Assembly (NCBI GenBank): GCA_001915545.1
Contig: MNQS01000131.1
Coordinates: 1-64,000 of the forward strand
From: Bacteroides sp. 43_108
GTDB taxonomy: Bacteria; Bacteroidota; Bacteroidia; Bacteroidales; Bacteroidaceae
DNA: 64,000 bases
Direction of reading: 5' to 3'
Part shown: piece by piece, positions 52,707 to 60,776 of the stretch
Numbering within the stretch: the first letter of the stretch is position 1
Layout: each line of letters starts with the position of its first letter
Made by a program: the position numbers and the translations under genes
The notes under the pieces: model-generated
Told to the model about the DNA's origin: nothing
The model's database searches: none
The model's input: the letters and a program-made list of their open reading frames with translations, nothing else

Positions 52707-53657
52707 ATGGATATTTCAGTTGTTATACCTCTTTACAACGAAGCAGAATCGCTCCCCGAACTCCATGCTTGGATAAAGCGCGTAATGAAAGAACACAATT
52801 TCAGCCATGAAATAATATTCGTAAACGATGGTTCTACAGATGGTTCGTGGGATGTAATAAAGAAATTGAGTTCGCAGGATCCAACAGTCAAGGGAATCAA
52901 GTTCAGACGCAACTACGGAAAATCACCAGCCCTGTTCTGCGGTTTCGAAAAAGCTGAAGGCGACGTTGTAATAACAATGGACGCCGATCTTCAGGACAGT
53001 CCAGACGAAATACCAGAACTCTACAGAATGATTAAAGAGGACGGATATGATCTTGTCAGCGGCTACAAACAGAAACGATATGACCCGCTGTCAAAGACAA
53101 TTCCTACTAAACTCTTCAATGCCACAGCCAGAAAAGTTTCGGGAATACATAACCTGCACGACTTCAACTGCGGTCTGAAAGCCTATAGAAAGGACGTTAT
53201 CAAGCATATAGAAGTTTACGGTGAAATGCACAGATATATTCCGTATCTTGCAAAAAATGCAGGCTTCAACAAAATAGGCGAAAAGGTAGTCCATCATCAG
53301 GCACGCAAATACGGAAAGACTAAATTCGGATTGAGCCGCTTTGTGAACGGATATCTGGACCTCCTGTCGCTGTGGTTCCTCTCCAAATACGGCATCGAAC
53401 CGATGCACGTGTTCGGACTGCTGGGCACAGTCATGTTCATCATCGGATTCATAGCAGCCGCATGTGTCGGAGCAATCAAGATCATCGACATGTATGCTGG
53501 CAATCCTTACACGCTTGTGACCAACTCACCATACTTCTATTTGTCGCTGACAATGATGATACTTGGAACCCAGCTTTTCGTAGCAGGCTTCCTCGGTGAG
53601 CTCATAAGCAGAAATTCGGCTGAAAGAAACAAATATCAGATTGAAGAAACATTCTGA
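52707..53657 (+). CDS. Family 2 glycosyltransferase (polyprenyl-phosphate sugar transferase type)
   Basis: A protein of 316 residues. The GT-A domain shows VVIPLYNEAESLPELHAW, FVNDGSTDGSWDVIKKL and TMDADLQDSPDEIPELYRM (DxD-type metal site). HHQARKYGKTKFGLSRFVNG and two C-terminal membrane helices (HVFGLLGTVMFIIGFIAAAC and FYLSLTMMILGTQLFVAGFL) follow. This is the layout of GtrB/ArnC/DPM-like enzymes that move a sugar from a nucleotide donor to undecaprenyl phosphate. The acceptor and sugar are not known. It follows the DUF4199 gene. Confidence 0.92.
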   Translation: MDISVVIPLYNEAESLPELHAWIKRVMKEHNFSHEIIFVNDGSTDGSWDVIKKLSSQDPTVKGIKFRRNYGKSPALFCGFEKAEGDVVITMDADLQDSPDEIPELYRMIKEDGYDLVSGYKQKRYDPLSKTIPTKLFNATARKVSGIHNLHDFNCGLKAYRKDVIKHIEVYGEMHRYIPYLAKNAGFNKIGEKVVHHQARKYGKTKFGLSRFVNGYLDLLSLWFLSKYGIEPMHVFGLLGTVMFIIGFIAAACVGAIKIIDMYAGNPYTLVTNSPYFYLSLTMMILGTQLFVAGFLGELISRNSAERNKYQIEETF

Positions 53658-53682
53658 AGTTCAGAAAACTCAGATTAACAGC

Positions 53683-54288
53683 ATGAAAATAAGTAAAAAG
53701 AACATATTCCGCATTGCTCCGCTGGTGGTGCTGGTGGCGTCTGCAGCCTGCTCAAGCAATAACTGTCCGCTCAACAACGTTGTGACCTGCAACTGCTACT
53801 TCTATGATTCTGAAGGCACAGCCATCAGCTATAGCGACGAGATTACAGTAAAAGCCTTATTGCCTGGTACGCAGACTACATACACTTACAGAAAACCAGG
53901 ACAACCTACCGTGGTAACAAACACGAGGGTCGACTCTCTTCTGGAACAGGGATATGTAGAAACTATCGGCACCTCAAGAAAAGATACTGTACTTGTGAAC
54001 AAGGCCGCCGGCAAATCATATCTGAATCTACCGATGAGTTACTTCACCCAATGCGATACTATCATGTTCAGCTACGCTGGAATTTCAGGAACTGACACCC
54101 TATACATAAGCCACGACAACTATCCTTATGTCGGACTTCCTGAGTGCGGTTCGTACATGTTCCACACAATCACAAACGTGAGGAACGCCAACAATTCGGG
54201 CATAGACCATGTGGAAATAGCAAATCCAAAAGTCGATTATGAAGGCAAAGAAAACATCAAGATATATTTCTACGGCACTGCTCAGTAG
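53683..54288 (+). CDS. DUF6452-like lipoprotein
   Basis: A protein of 201 residues from the start MKISKKNIFRIAPLVVLVAS, with a lipobox AACSSNNC. The mature part, PLNNVVTCNCYFYDSEGTAI then repeated beta strands with YFTQCDTIMFSYAGISGTDTL, resembles the DUF6452 lipoproteins of Bacteroidales. An ATG 42 bases upstream lies inside the glycosyltransferase gene and would precede the signal peptide, so I reject it. The last 50 bases overlap the start of the next gene in another frame. Such pairs (DUF6452-DUF6048) are found together in the order. The function is unknown. Confidence 0.8.
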   Translation: MKISKKNIFRIAPLVVLVASAACSSNNCPLNNVVTCNCYFYDSEGTAISYSDEITVKALLPGTQTTYTYRKPGQPTVVTNTRVDSLLEQGYVETIGTSRKDTVLVNKAAGKSYLNLPMSYFTQCDTIMFSYAGISGTDTLYISHDNYPYVGLPECGSYMFHTITNVRNANNSGIDHVEIANPKVDYEGKENIKIYFYGTAQ

Positions 54289-55141
54289 TCTGATGCTTAC
54301 ATTTGTTTCCAACGCTTATGCACAGGAAACAGCTGTCGATGAGGAAAAGCCGAAACCCACCAAATATGTGCCGGAAGAAGATGCTAAAACAAAAATAGCT
54401 TTCTTTCAAGGATTCACCCTGTCGGCTGATATTCTGGGTATCGGTCAATATTTTCTGTCCGATTACGGAAGCACAGAAGCAGCACTGAGACTGAATCTCA
54501 AAAACACATATTTTCCTATTGCAGAGCTCGGATACGGCATCTGTGATGCTACAAACTACAACACAAATATACGCTACAAGACGAGTGCACCATTTCTAAG
54601 AATTGGAGTAGACATAAATTTCCTAAAAGACAAGCTGCAGGACAACAGATTGTATGCGGGAGTAAGATATGGTATCTCTCCTTTCGAATACGATTTGGAA
54701 GGACCAGACATGACAGACCCGGTCTGGGGAGGCAGCAGCCCGTTCAGCTACAAGAACATAAGCTCTACTGCACACTGGGGTGAACTTGTATTCGGTTTTC
54801 AGGTAAAAGTATGGGGCAACTTCCACATGGGATGGAGCATAAGACTGAAAAAATACTTCAGCATAAGCAACAGCAAAAGTTCACAGCCGTATTACATCCC
54901 AGGATTTGGAACCACAACCAGCTCAACGGCATGGGGAGGTACATACAACCTTATTTTTGACCTCAACTGGGGAAAAAAGAAAAAAAACAAGGCTACAGCT
55001 CCTCCAACTGTAATCATCACTGAAGACGCAGAAAAAGCAGAAAAGGATGAAAATGCAGAAGAAACACAAGAAAAGGACGTAGACAAAACCACAGACACAA
55101 ATAAAGAAAAAGACAACAACGAAACAAACAACAACGACTAA
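54239..55141 (+). CDS. DUF6048-like outer-membrane protein with a charged tail
   Basis: A protein of 300 residues with a signal peptide (MKAKKTSRYISTALLSSLML... ending NAYAQ). Aromatic, alternating strands (RIGVDINFLKDKLQDNRLYA, AHWGELVFGFQVKVWGNFHM) form a barrel-like core that fits DUF6048. The core ends near residue 245 with NLIFDLNWGKKKK. A low-complexity tail of about 55 residues, rich in Lys, Glu, Asp, Asn and Thr, follows and would lie outside the barrel. The start overlaps the upstream lipoprotein gene by 50 bases, which implies translational coupling. Confidence 0.8.
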   Translation: MKAKKTSRYISTALLSSLMLTFVSNAYAQETAVDEEKPKPTKYVPEEDAKTKIAFFQGFTLSADILGIGQYFLSDYGSTEAALRLNLKNTYFPIAELGYGICDATNYNTNIRYKTSAPFLRIGVDINFLKDKLQDNRLYAGVRYGISPFEYDLEGPDMTDPVWGGSSPFSYKNISSTAHWGELVFGFQVKVWGNFHMGWSIRLKKYFSISNSKSSQPYYIPGFGTTTSSTAWGGTYNLIFDLNWGKKKKNKATAPPTVIITEDAEKAEKDENAEETQEKDVDKTTDTNKEKDNNETNNND

Positions 55142-55164
55142 ACTGTAATATTTATATACCATAT

Positions 55165-55746
55165 ATGGAAGGCAACCTTACGCTCCTTGATCAGATACTC
55201 ATAGCTTTGGCACTGGCAATGGACTGCTTTACCGTCAGCATTGCATCAGGCCTGATACTGAAGAAAATATACATTAAGACGACTGTCATTACAGCTCTCA
55301 TGTTCGGAATCTTTCAGGCCGCCATGCCGGCAATAGGATGGTCTGTCACAAAACTGTTCAACAGGTATATTGAGAATTTCGACCACTGGATAGCATTCGG
55401 ACTGCTGGCTATTATAGGAATAAAAATGATCATAGACAACTTCAAGGCAGAAGACGAAAAGACATTCAACCCCTGCTCTATATGTATCATCCTGACAATG
55501 GCTGTAGCAACAAGCATTGATGCACTGGCAGTAGGAATATCATTTATGTGCGCAGGACTCAAGACTTGGCACCAACTGATACAACCATTGTTCATCATTG
55601 GAATAACATCAGCTATACTGTCAGTAGCCGGAAATATGATAGGTGTATATATAGGCAGAAAGATTAAACTTCCGGTTGAGATGATAGGAGGAATTATCCT
55701 GATAATCATAGGAGTAAAAATACTATCAGAACATCTTGGATGGTAA
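55165..55746 (+). CDS. mntP: Manganese efflux pump MntP
   Basis: A protein of 193 residues with six membrane helices in two repeats. LALAMDCFTVSIASGLIL and AVATSIDALAVGISFMCAG carry the conserved Asp residues within helices that bind Mn2+ in the MntP family. It exports Mn2+ across the inner membrane. No yybP-ykoY-like element is visible in the 23-base gap upstream, so control by a Mn riboswitch is not supported. The ApbE gene follows after 29 bases. Confidence 0.92.
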   Translation: MEGNLTLLDQILIALALAMDCFTVSIASGLILKKIYIKTTVITALMFGIFQAAMPAIGWSVTKLFNRYIENFDHWIAFGLLAIIGIKMIIDNFKAEDEKTFNPCSICIILTMAVATSIDALAVGISFMCAGLKTWHQLIQPLFIIGITSAILSVAGNMIGVYIGRKIKLPVEMIGGIILIIIGVKILSEHLGW

Positions 55747-55775
55747 AAAACAGACAACACAAAAACAAATAGAAT

Positions 55776-56912
55776 ATGGCTAAACAAGATATCAGCAACG
55801 AACAAGAGAACAACGGCAGAAAGGTAAACAAGAAATGGTGGCACATACCGTTTCTGCTTTTATTGTGCGCCGGCACCATATATGTAATACGCACAAACAA
55901 CACTACTGGGAACAGTACATCCGGAATGCACGAAAGTGCAGCTATCGGTGAAGCATGGAACGATGCGGATATACAAAAGTGCTCGGGAAGCGTGTTCGGA
56001 ACAGAATACCATATCACATACCAAAACGGAGGGGACATCCACAATGAACTCAAAGAAGTGATGGCCGATGTGGACAACTCGCTTTCACCATTCAATAAGG
56101 AATCTGTTATTACAGCTATAAACAACGGGAACAATGTTGAAGCAGACTCTATGTTCACCGAAGTTTTCGACATGGCGAAAAATGTAGCAGAAGAAACACA
56201 AGGTGCATTCGACATTACTGTGGCTCCTCTGGTAAACGCATGGGGATTCGGATTCAAAAACAAAATTGACGTCAGCAAAGAAAAAATTGACAGCATAAGA
56301 AAATACGTGGGATTTGAAAAAGTCCACATGGAAAATGGGAAAGTCATAAAAGAAGACAAAAATATTATGCTGGACTGCAGTGCCATTGCAAAAGGATATG
56401 GAGTCGATGCAGTTGGACGCTATCTCGAAAAGAAAAAGATCAGAAACTATATGGTCGAAATCGGAGGCGAGATAAGGGTCAAAGGATGCAATCCAGAAGG
56501 AAGGCTATGGAAAGTCGGAATAAGCAAACCTATCGACGACTCACTGAACGTCAACGGTGAAATTCAGGAAGTTCTGATGGTCAGCGACATCGCAATAGCA
56601 ACATCTGGCAATTACAGAAATTTCTATATAAAAGACAACAAGAAATACGCTCACACAATTGATCCGCGTACAGGATATCCGGTACAGCACAGCATACTGT
56701 CATCGACTGTTGTAGCACCAACTTGCGCTCTTGCTGATGCCTATGCAACGTCGTTCATGGTGGTAGGACTAGATGAGGCAAAGAAAATTCTTGCCAGACA
56801 TAAAGAACTGCAGGCATACTTCATCTATACGGACAGCAAAGGCAAAATGGCGACATGGTGCACAAAGGATCTTGAAGACAACCTGATGAAATATTCTCAA
56901 AAGAGGAACTGA
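55776..56912 (+). CDS. apbE: FAD:protein FMN transferase ApbE
   Basis: A protein of 378 residues with a short cytoplasmic start and one membrane helix (HIPFLLLLCAGTIYVIRTNN), so the enzyme faces the periplasm. GSVFGTEYHITYQ, DCSAIAKGYGVDAVGRYLEK, YMVEIGGEIRVKG and the metal/catalytic region HTIDPRTGYPVQH...CALADAYATSFMV are all standard. It transfers FMN from FAD to a Thr in flavoproteins such as the NqrB and NqrC subunits or RnfG and RnfD. None of these targets is in the window. Confidence 0.94.
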   Translation: MAKQDISNEQENNGRKVNKKWWHIPFLLLLCAGTIYVIRTNNTTGNSTSGMHESAAIGEAWNDADIQKCSGSVFGTEYHITYQNGGDIHNELKEVMADVDNSLSPFNKESVITAINNGNNVEADSMFTEVFDMAKNVAEETQGAFDITVAPLVNAWGFGFKNKIDVSKEKIDSIRKYVGFEKVHMENGKVIKEDKNIMLDCSAIAKGYGVDAVGRYLEKKKIRNYMVEIGGEIRVKGCNPEGRLWKVGISKPIDDSLNVNGEIQEVLMVSDIAIATSGNYRNFYIKDNKKYAHTIDPRTGYPVQHSILSSTVVAPTCALADAYATSFMVVGLDEAKKILARHKELQAYFIYTDSKGKMATWCTKDLEDNLMKYSQKRN

Positions 56913-57023
56913 CGACATGCCACGATCGACCAGTAAAACAAAACAAATTTAAAACATTGCCGAACCGTGGCTCCAACACAAAACAAATGCTAAAATTAGA
57001 GTACAATTTAACACACAAAATGT

Positions 57024-57031
57024 TATCTTTG
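57024..57031 (+). promoter_or_regulatory. -7 motif for the Crp/Fnr regulator gene
   Basis: TATCTTTG, 35 bases before the ATG at 57066. The -33 element is weak. Confidence 0.4.
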
Positions 57032-57065
57032 TAACTGTTGTTAAACTCAAAAGGATACTGTACCG

Positions 57066-57740
57066 ATGGACCTGACTATGTTTGAAAAAATGCAGCAGCT
57101 GCCTCTCTTTCAGGGCATGACAAGATTTGAAATGTCCGAAATAATAGAAAGAGTGAAACTGAACTTTTGCCAGAACAAAGCTGGAGAAATTTTTGCAGAA
57201 CAAGGCGAGAGATGCGACAGACTGATATATGTCCTCAGAGGGAAATTCACAGCTGAATATCTGCATGCAGAAGACAAATATTCGATGACAGAGGTTATGG
57301 ACGGTCCTTCTCTGATTGAACCATACAACATATATGGACTGAATCAGGAATACTCGAGGACCTACAAGTTCGTAACAGACGGAAGTACTTTTGTAATTGA
57401 TAAATTGGCATTCAAAAACTTCCTGATGAATTACGACATCGTAAAGGCAAACATGCTAAACATTATATGCACAAGATGTCAGAATATTTCTAAGAGATTG
57501 TGGCTGTCGAACAACGGCGATATAGAATCGAAGATTCTGAAATTTCTGAAAATACACTCCTTACAGCCTAATGGGGAGAAGAGATTGAAAATCAAGATGG
57601 AAGACCTTGCAAGACTGATGGGAGAATCGAGGATAAACGTATCGAGAGCACTAAACGCTATGCAAGACCGCGGTATTGCAGAACTCAAGAGGAAGGAAAT
57701 CATAATCTTTGATATTGAAAAGGCCACAGAAGGTATCTGA
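57066..57740 (+). CDS. Crp/Fnr-family transcriptional regulator
   Basis: A protein of 224 residues. The N-terminal cyclic-nucleotide-binding-like domain (CQNKAGEIFAEQGERCDRLI then LIEPYNIYGLNQEYSRTYKF) lacks the arginine-serine cAMP motif and the Fnr cysteines, so the ligand is unknown. The dimer helix leads to a winged helix-turn-helix, KMEDLARLMGESRINVSRAL, which recognises DNA. Bacteroidetes hold many such regulators without a known signal. It has its own -7 motif, and the M3 peptidase gene follows after 35 bases. Confidence 0.9.
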   Translation: MDLTMFEKMQQLPLFQGMTRFEMSEIIERVKLNFCQNKAGEIFAEQGERCDRLIYVLRGKFTAEYLHAEDKYSMTEVMDGPSLIEPYNIYGLNQEYSRTYKFVTDGSTFVIDKLAFKNFLMNYDIVKANMLNIICTRCQNISKRLWLSNNGDIESKILKFLKIHSLQPNGEKRLKIKMEDLARLMGESRINVSRALNAMQDRGIAELKRKEIIIFDIEKATEGI

Positions 57741-57775
57741 CAATTGAAAAAAAAGAAAATAATTAATATAGACTG

Positions 57776-59821
57776 ATGCACACCAATCCATTTCTGAAAG
57801 AATCATACGGTACATTGCACAACACTGTACCTTTTGCCGACATTACGCTGGAAGATTACGAAACAGCCATAATGGAAGGCATTGAAGAAGAAGACAGGAA
57901 CATAAAGGCCATAATAGAAAACAACGAGGAGCCGACATTCGAAAACACGATAGAGGCTCTTGAGAACAGCGGTCCTATTTTGGAAAGAGCAACAACTGTA
58001 TTCTTCAACATGCTCAGTGCGGAAACTTCAGACGAAATGGATACGCTGGCACAAAAACTTGCTCCTATCCTATCAGAACACTCAAGCAATATCAACCTCA
58101 ATGAAGATCTGTTCAAACGCGTCAAGCATGTCTATGACTCAAAACCTGAACTCAACAGCGAACAGTCGATGCTGTTGCAAAATACATACGACGGATTCGT
58201 AAGGAACGGCGCGGAATTGGATTGCGAAGATAAGGACAGATTCAGAAAGCTCACCAATGAACTGAGTACACTTACACTTAAGTTCTCACAGAACGTTCTG
58301 AAGGACACAAACAACTTTTCACTGCACATTACAGAAAAAGATGAACTTGAAGGATTGCCTGAGAGCGCATTGGAAGGTGCAAGAGAGGAAGCTAAGGAAA
58401 GGAATGTTGATGGTTGGGTATTCACACTGCATGCACCAAGCTATGTTCCTTTTATGACTTACTGTGCAGACAGAGAGCTTAGGAAAAAGATGTACATGGC
58501 ATATAATACGCTGTGTACACACGACAACGAATACAACAATTTCAATGTTGTAGGACGAATAGTGAATATCAGACGCGAAATCGCACAACTCCTTGGTTAC
58601 GGCACATACGCAGACTATAAACTCGTAAAGCGTATGGCACAGAATAAGGAAAATGTGTACGACCTCCTGAACCAGCTTATTGACGCATACGAGGATAAAG
58701 CCCACAGCGAAGTTGAAGAAATTGAGAAATTGGCACAAGAATCAGAAGGTGCAGATTTCAAGATTATGCCGTGGGATTTCTCTTACTATTCAAACAAGCT
58801 TAAGGAATTGAAGTACAACATCAATTCAGAGACTTTACGTCCATACTTCAGACTTGACAAAGTGCAGGAAGGTGTTTTCGGTTTGGCAAACAGATTGTAC
58901 GGCATCACATTCTGCGAAAACAATGACATCCAAGTTTACCACAAGGATGTGAAGGCATACGAGGTCTACGACAATGACGGAACATTCCTTGCAGTACTCT
59001 ACTGTGACTTCCATCCAAGAAAGACAAAAAAATCCGGAGCTTGGATGACAAGCTTCAAGGAACAGTGGATAGAGAAAGACGGTTTTAACAGTCGTCCACA
59101 CGTTTCCGTAACAATGAACTTCACAAAACCTTCTGCATCAAAACCTGCACTGCTTACCTTAAGTGAGGTTGAAACATTCTTGCATGAATTCGGACATGCG
59201 TTGCATGGAATGTTTGCCAATACAACATACAGAAGTCTAAGCGGAACGAATGTTTATTGGGATTTTGTGGAACTGCCATCGCAGATAATGGAGAACTTCT
59301 GCACAGAACAGGAATTTCTGGACACATTCGCTTCACACTACGAAAGCGGTGAGTTGATTCCGTCTGAACTTACAGAAAAAATTAGAGAAAGCAAAAACTT
59401 CAATACAGGATACGCATGCCTGCGCCAGATAAGCTTCGGCATATTGGATATGGCATACTATACAATGAAACAGCCTTTTGCAGATGATGTAAGAAGCTTT
59501 GAAAAGAATGCATGGAAACGTACTCAGGTTCTTCCTGATATTCCTGAGACTTGCATGTCAACTCAATTCTCCCACATTATGTCAGGCGGTTACTCTGCCG
59601 GATACTACAGTTACAAATGGGCAGAAGTCCTTGATGCTGATGCATTCTCACTCTTTAAGAAAAATGGAATCTTCGACAAGAAGACAGCAGAAAGCTTCAG
59701 AAAGAATATTCTGTCAAAAGGTGGCACCGAACATCCTATGACATTGTACAAGAGATTCAGAGGCAAAGCTCCTTCTATCGAAGCTTTACTAGAAAGAAAC
59801 GGTATAGAAACAAAGCATTGA
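57776..59821 (+). CDS. M3-family zinc metallopeptidase (oligopeptidase or dipeptidyl carboxypeptidase)
   Basis: A protein of 681 residues without a signal peptide. The zinc motif VETFLHEFGHALHGMFA (HExxH) and the downstream ENFCTEQEFLDTFA with the third ligand Glu are present, and HIMSGGYSAGYYSYKWAEVL is the C-terminal substrate-binding region. The length matches the Dcp/OpdA group. It degrades short peptides in the cytoplasm. It begins a series with a lipoprotein, dCMP deaminase, S41 protease and folate enzyme that recurs in Bacteroidales. Confidence 0.93.
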   Translation: MHTNPFLKESYGTLHNTVPFADITLEDYETAIMEGIEEEDRNIKAIIENNEEPTFENTIEALENSGPILERATTVFFNMLSAETSDEMDTLAQKLAPILSEHSSNINLNEDLFKRVKHVYDSKPELNSEQSMLLQNTYDGFVRNGAELDCEDKDRFRKLTNELSTLTLKFSQNVLKDTNNFSLHITEKDELEGLPESALEGAREEAKERNVDGWVFTLHAPSYVPFMTYCADRELRKKMYMAYNTLCTHDNEYNNFNVVGRIVNIRREIAQLLGYGTYADYKLVKRMAQNKENVYDLLNQLIDAYEDKAHSEVEEIEKLAQESEGADFKIMPWDFSYYSNKLKELKYNINSETLRPYFRLDKVQEGVFGLANRLYGITFCENNDIQVYHKDVKAYEVYDNDGTFLAVLYCDFHPRKTKKSGAWMTSFKEQWIEKDGFNSRPHVSVTMNFTKPSASKPALLTLSEVETFLHEFGHALHGMFANTTYRSLSGTNVYWDFVELPSQIMENFCTEQEFLDTFASHYESGELIPSELTEKIRESKNFNTGYACLRQISFGILDMAYYTMKQPFADDVRSFEKNAWKRTQVLPDIPETCMSTQFSHIMSGGYSAGYYSYKWAEVLDADAFSLFKKNGIFDKKTAESFRKNILSKGGTEHPMTLYKRFRGKAPSIEALLERNGIETKH

Positions 59822-59843
59822 GCAATTATTCAAATAGAACAAT

Positions 59844-60296
59844 ATGAAAAGATTACTCCAAACAGCTCTGATTATGGCGTTTGCCGTAATTCTTACTGCA
59901 GGTTGCAGTAAGGAAGATGACATAGATGAAATATTCATTGGCAATACATGGTATGTCAGATCTGCAATGCTTAATGGAACATCACTCAGCCAAAAGGAAA
60001 TGAACAGCTTGTATGATTCTGATGACAGCTACTGGATATATTTCGATCAGACAACATTTTCGGGTAAAATGGATGCTCCAAGCAGTTATAGCGGAACATG
60101 GAGCGTAGATGCAAAAAATGGAGATATATCTTTCCACATAACATCAGAAGTCAACATGAATGCAAATACCACAAGCCGTACAATATATACCATAATCAAA
60201 AACGCCAGCTATTACAAAGGCGACTCGAACGTTTTGCGTATATATATGGATAAAGACAGCTATGTGAGTTTCGCAAGAAGCAAGAAAGGGTTATAA
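59844..60296 (+). CDS. Small lipoprotein, lipocalin-like, unknown function
   Basis: A protein of 150 residues. The signal peptide ends AVILTAGCSKEDD, a lipobox. NTWYVRSAMLNGTSLSQKEM, YWIYFDQTTFSGKM and SSYSGTWSVDAKNGDISFHI suggest a small beta-barrel or beta-sandwich like the lipocalin-type lipoproteins of Bacteroidetes (DUF4847-like). I cannot assign a function. It lies 22 bases after the peptidase gene and 27 before the dCMP deaminase gene, so it is within the operon. Confidence 0.8.
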   Translation: MKRLLQTALIMAFAVILTAGCSKEDDIDEIFIGNTWYVRSAMLNGTSLSQKEMNSLYDSDDSYWIYFDQTTFSGKMDAPSSYSGTWSVDAKNGDISFHITSEVNMNANTTSRTIYTIIKNASYYKGDSNVLRIYMDKDSYVSFARSKKGL

Positions 60297-60323
60297 ATAA
60301 AAACAAAGACCATAGGGATTGAT

Positions 60324-60755
60324 ATGACAACAGAAAACAAACAGCATATTCTGGATAAAAGATACCTGAGAATGGCAAAAATATGGGCAGAAAACTCATA
60401 CTGCCAGAGAAGAAAAGTCGGTGCTCTTGTAGTTAAGGATCAGATGATTATATCCGATGGATACAACGGAACGCCATCCGGATTTGAAAATGTGTGTGAA
60501 GATGAAAACAATGTCACAAAACCTTATGTACTTCATGCAGAGGCTAATGCAATAACTAAAATTGCACGCTCAGGAAATTCCAGCGAGGGAGCAACAATGT
60601 ATATAACAGCTTCACCATGCATAGAATGTGCAAAACTGATTATACAGGCCGGAATAAAAAGAGTCATCTACTCAGAGAAGTACAGAATTGAAGACGGAAT
60701 TTCATTGATGAAAAAGGCAGGAATTGAAGTTGTATACATTGATCTTAATGAATAG
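60324..60755 (+). CDS. dCMP deaminase family protein
   Basis: A protein of 143 residues. It has the zinc deaminase motifs LHAEANAITKIARSG (His ligand and catalytic Glu) and TASPCIECAKLIIQAG (two Cys ligands), and NSYCQRRKVGALVVKDQMII at the start. These are typical of dCMP deaminases/ComEB, which make dUMP from dCMP for thymidylate synthesis. It differs from the cytidine deaminase gene at 9181-9660, which has the CAE site. It is in the operon between the lipoprotein and the S41 protease. Confidence 0.92.
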   Translation: MTTENKQHILDKRYLRMAKIWAENSYCQRRKVGALVVKDQMIISDGYNGTPSGFENVCEDENNVTKPYVLHAEANAITKIARSGNSSEGATMYITASPCIECAKLIIQAGIKRVIYSEKYRIEDGISLMKKAGIEVVYIDLNE

Positions 60756-60776
60756 CTACATTAAAATATACATATT

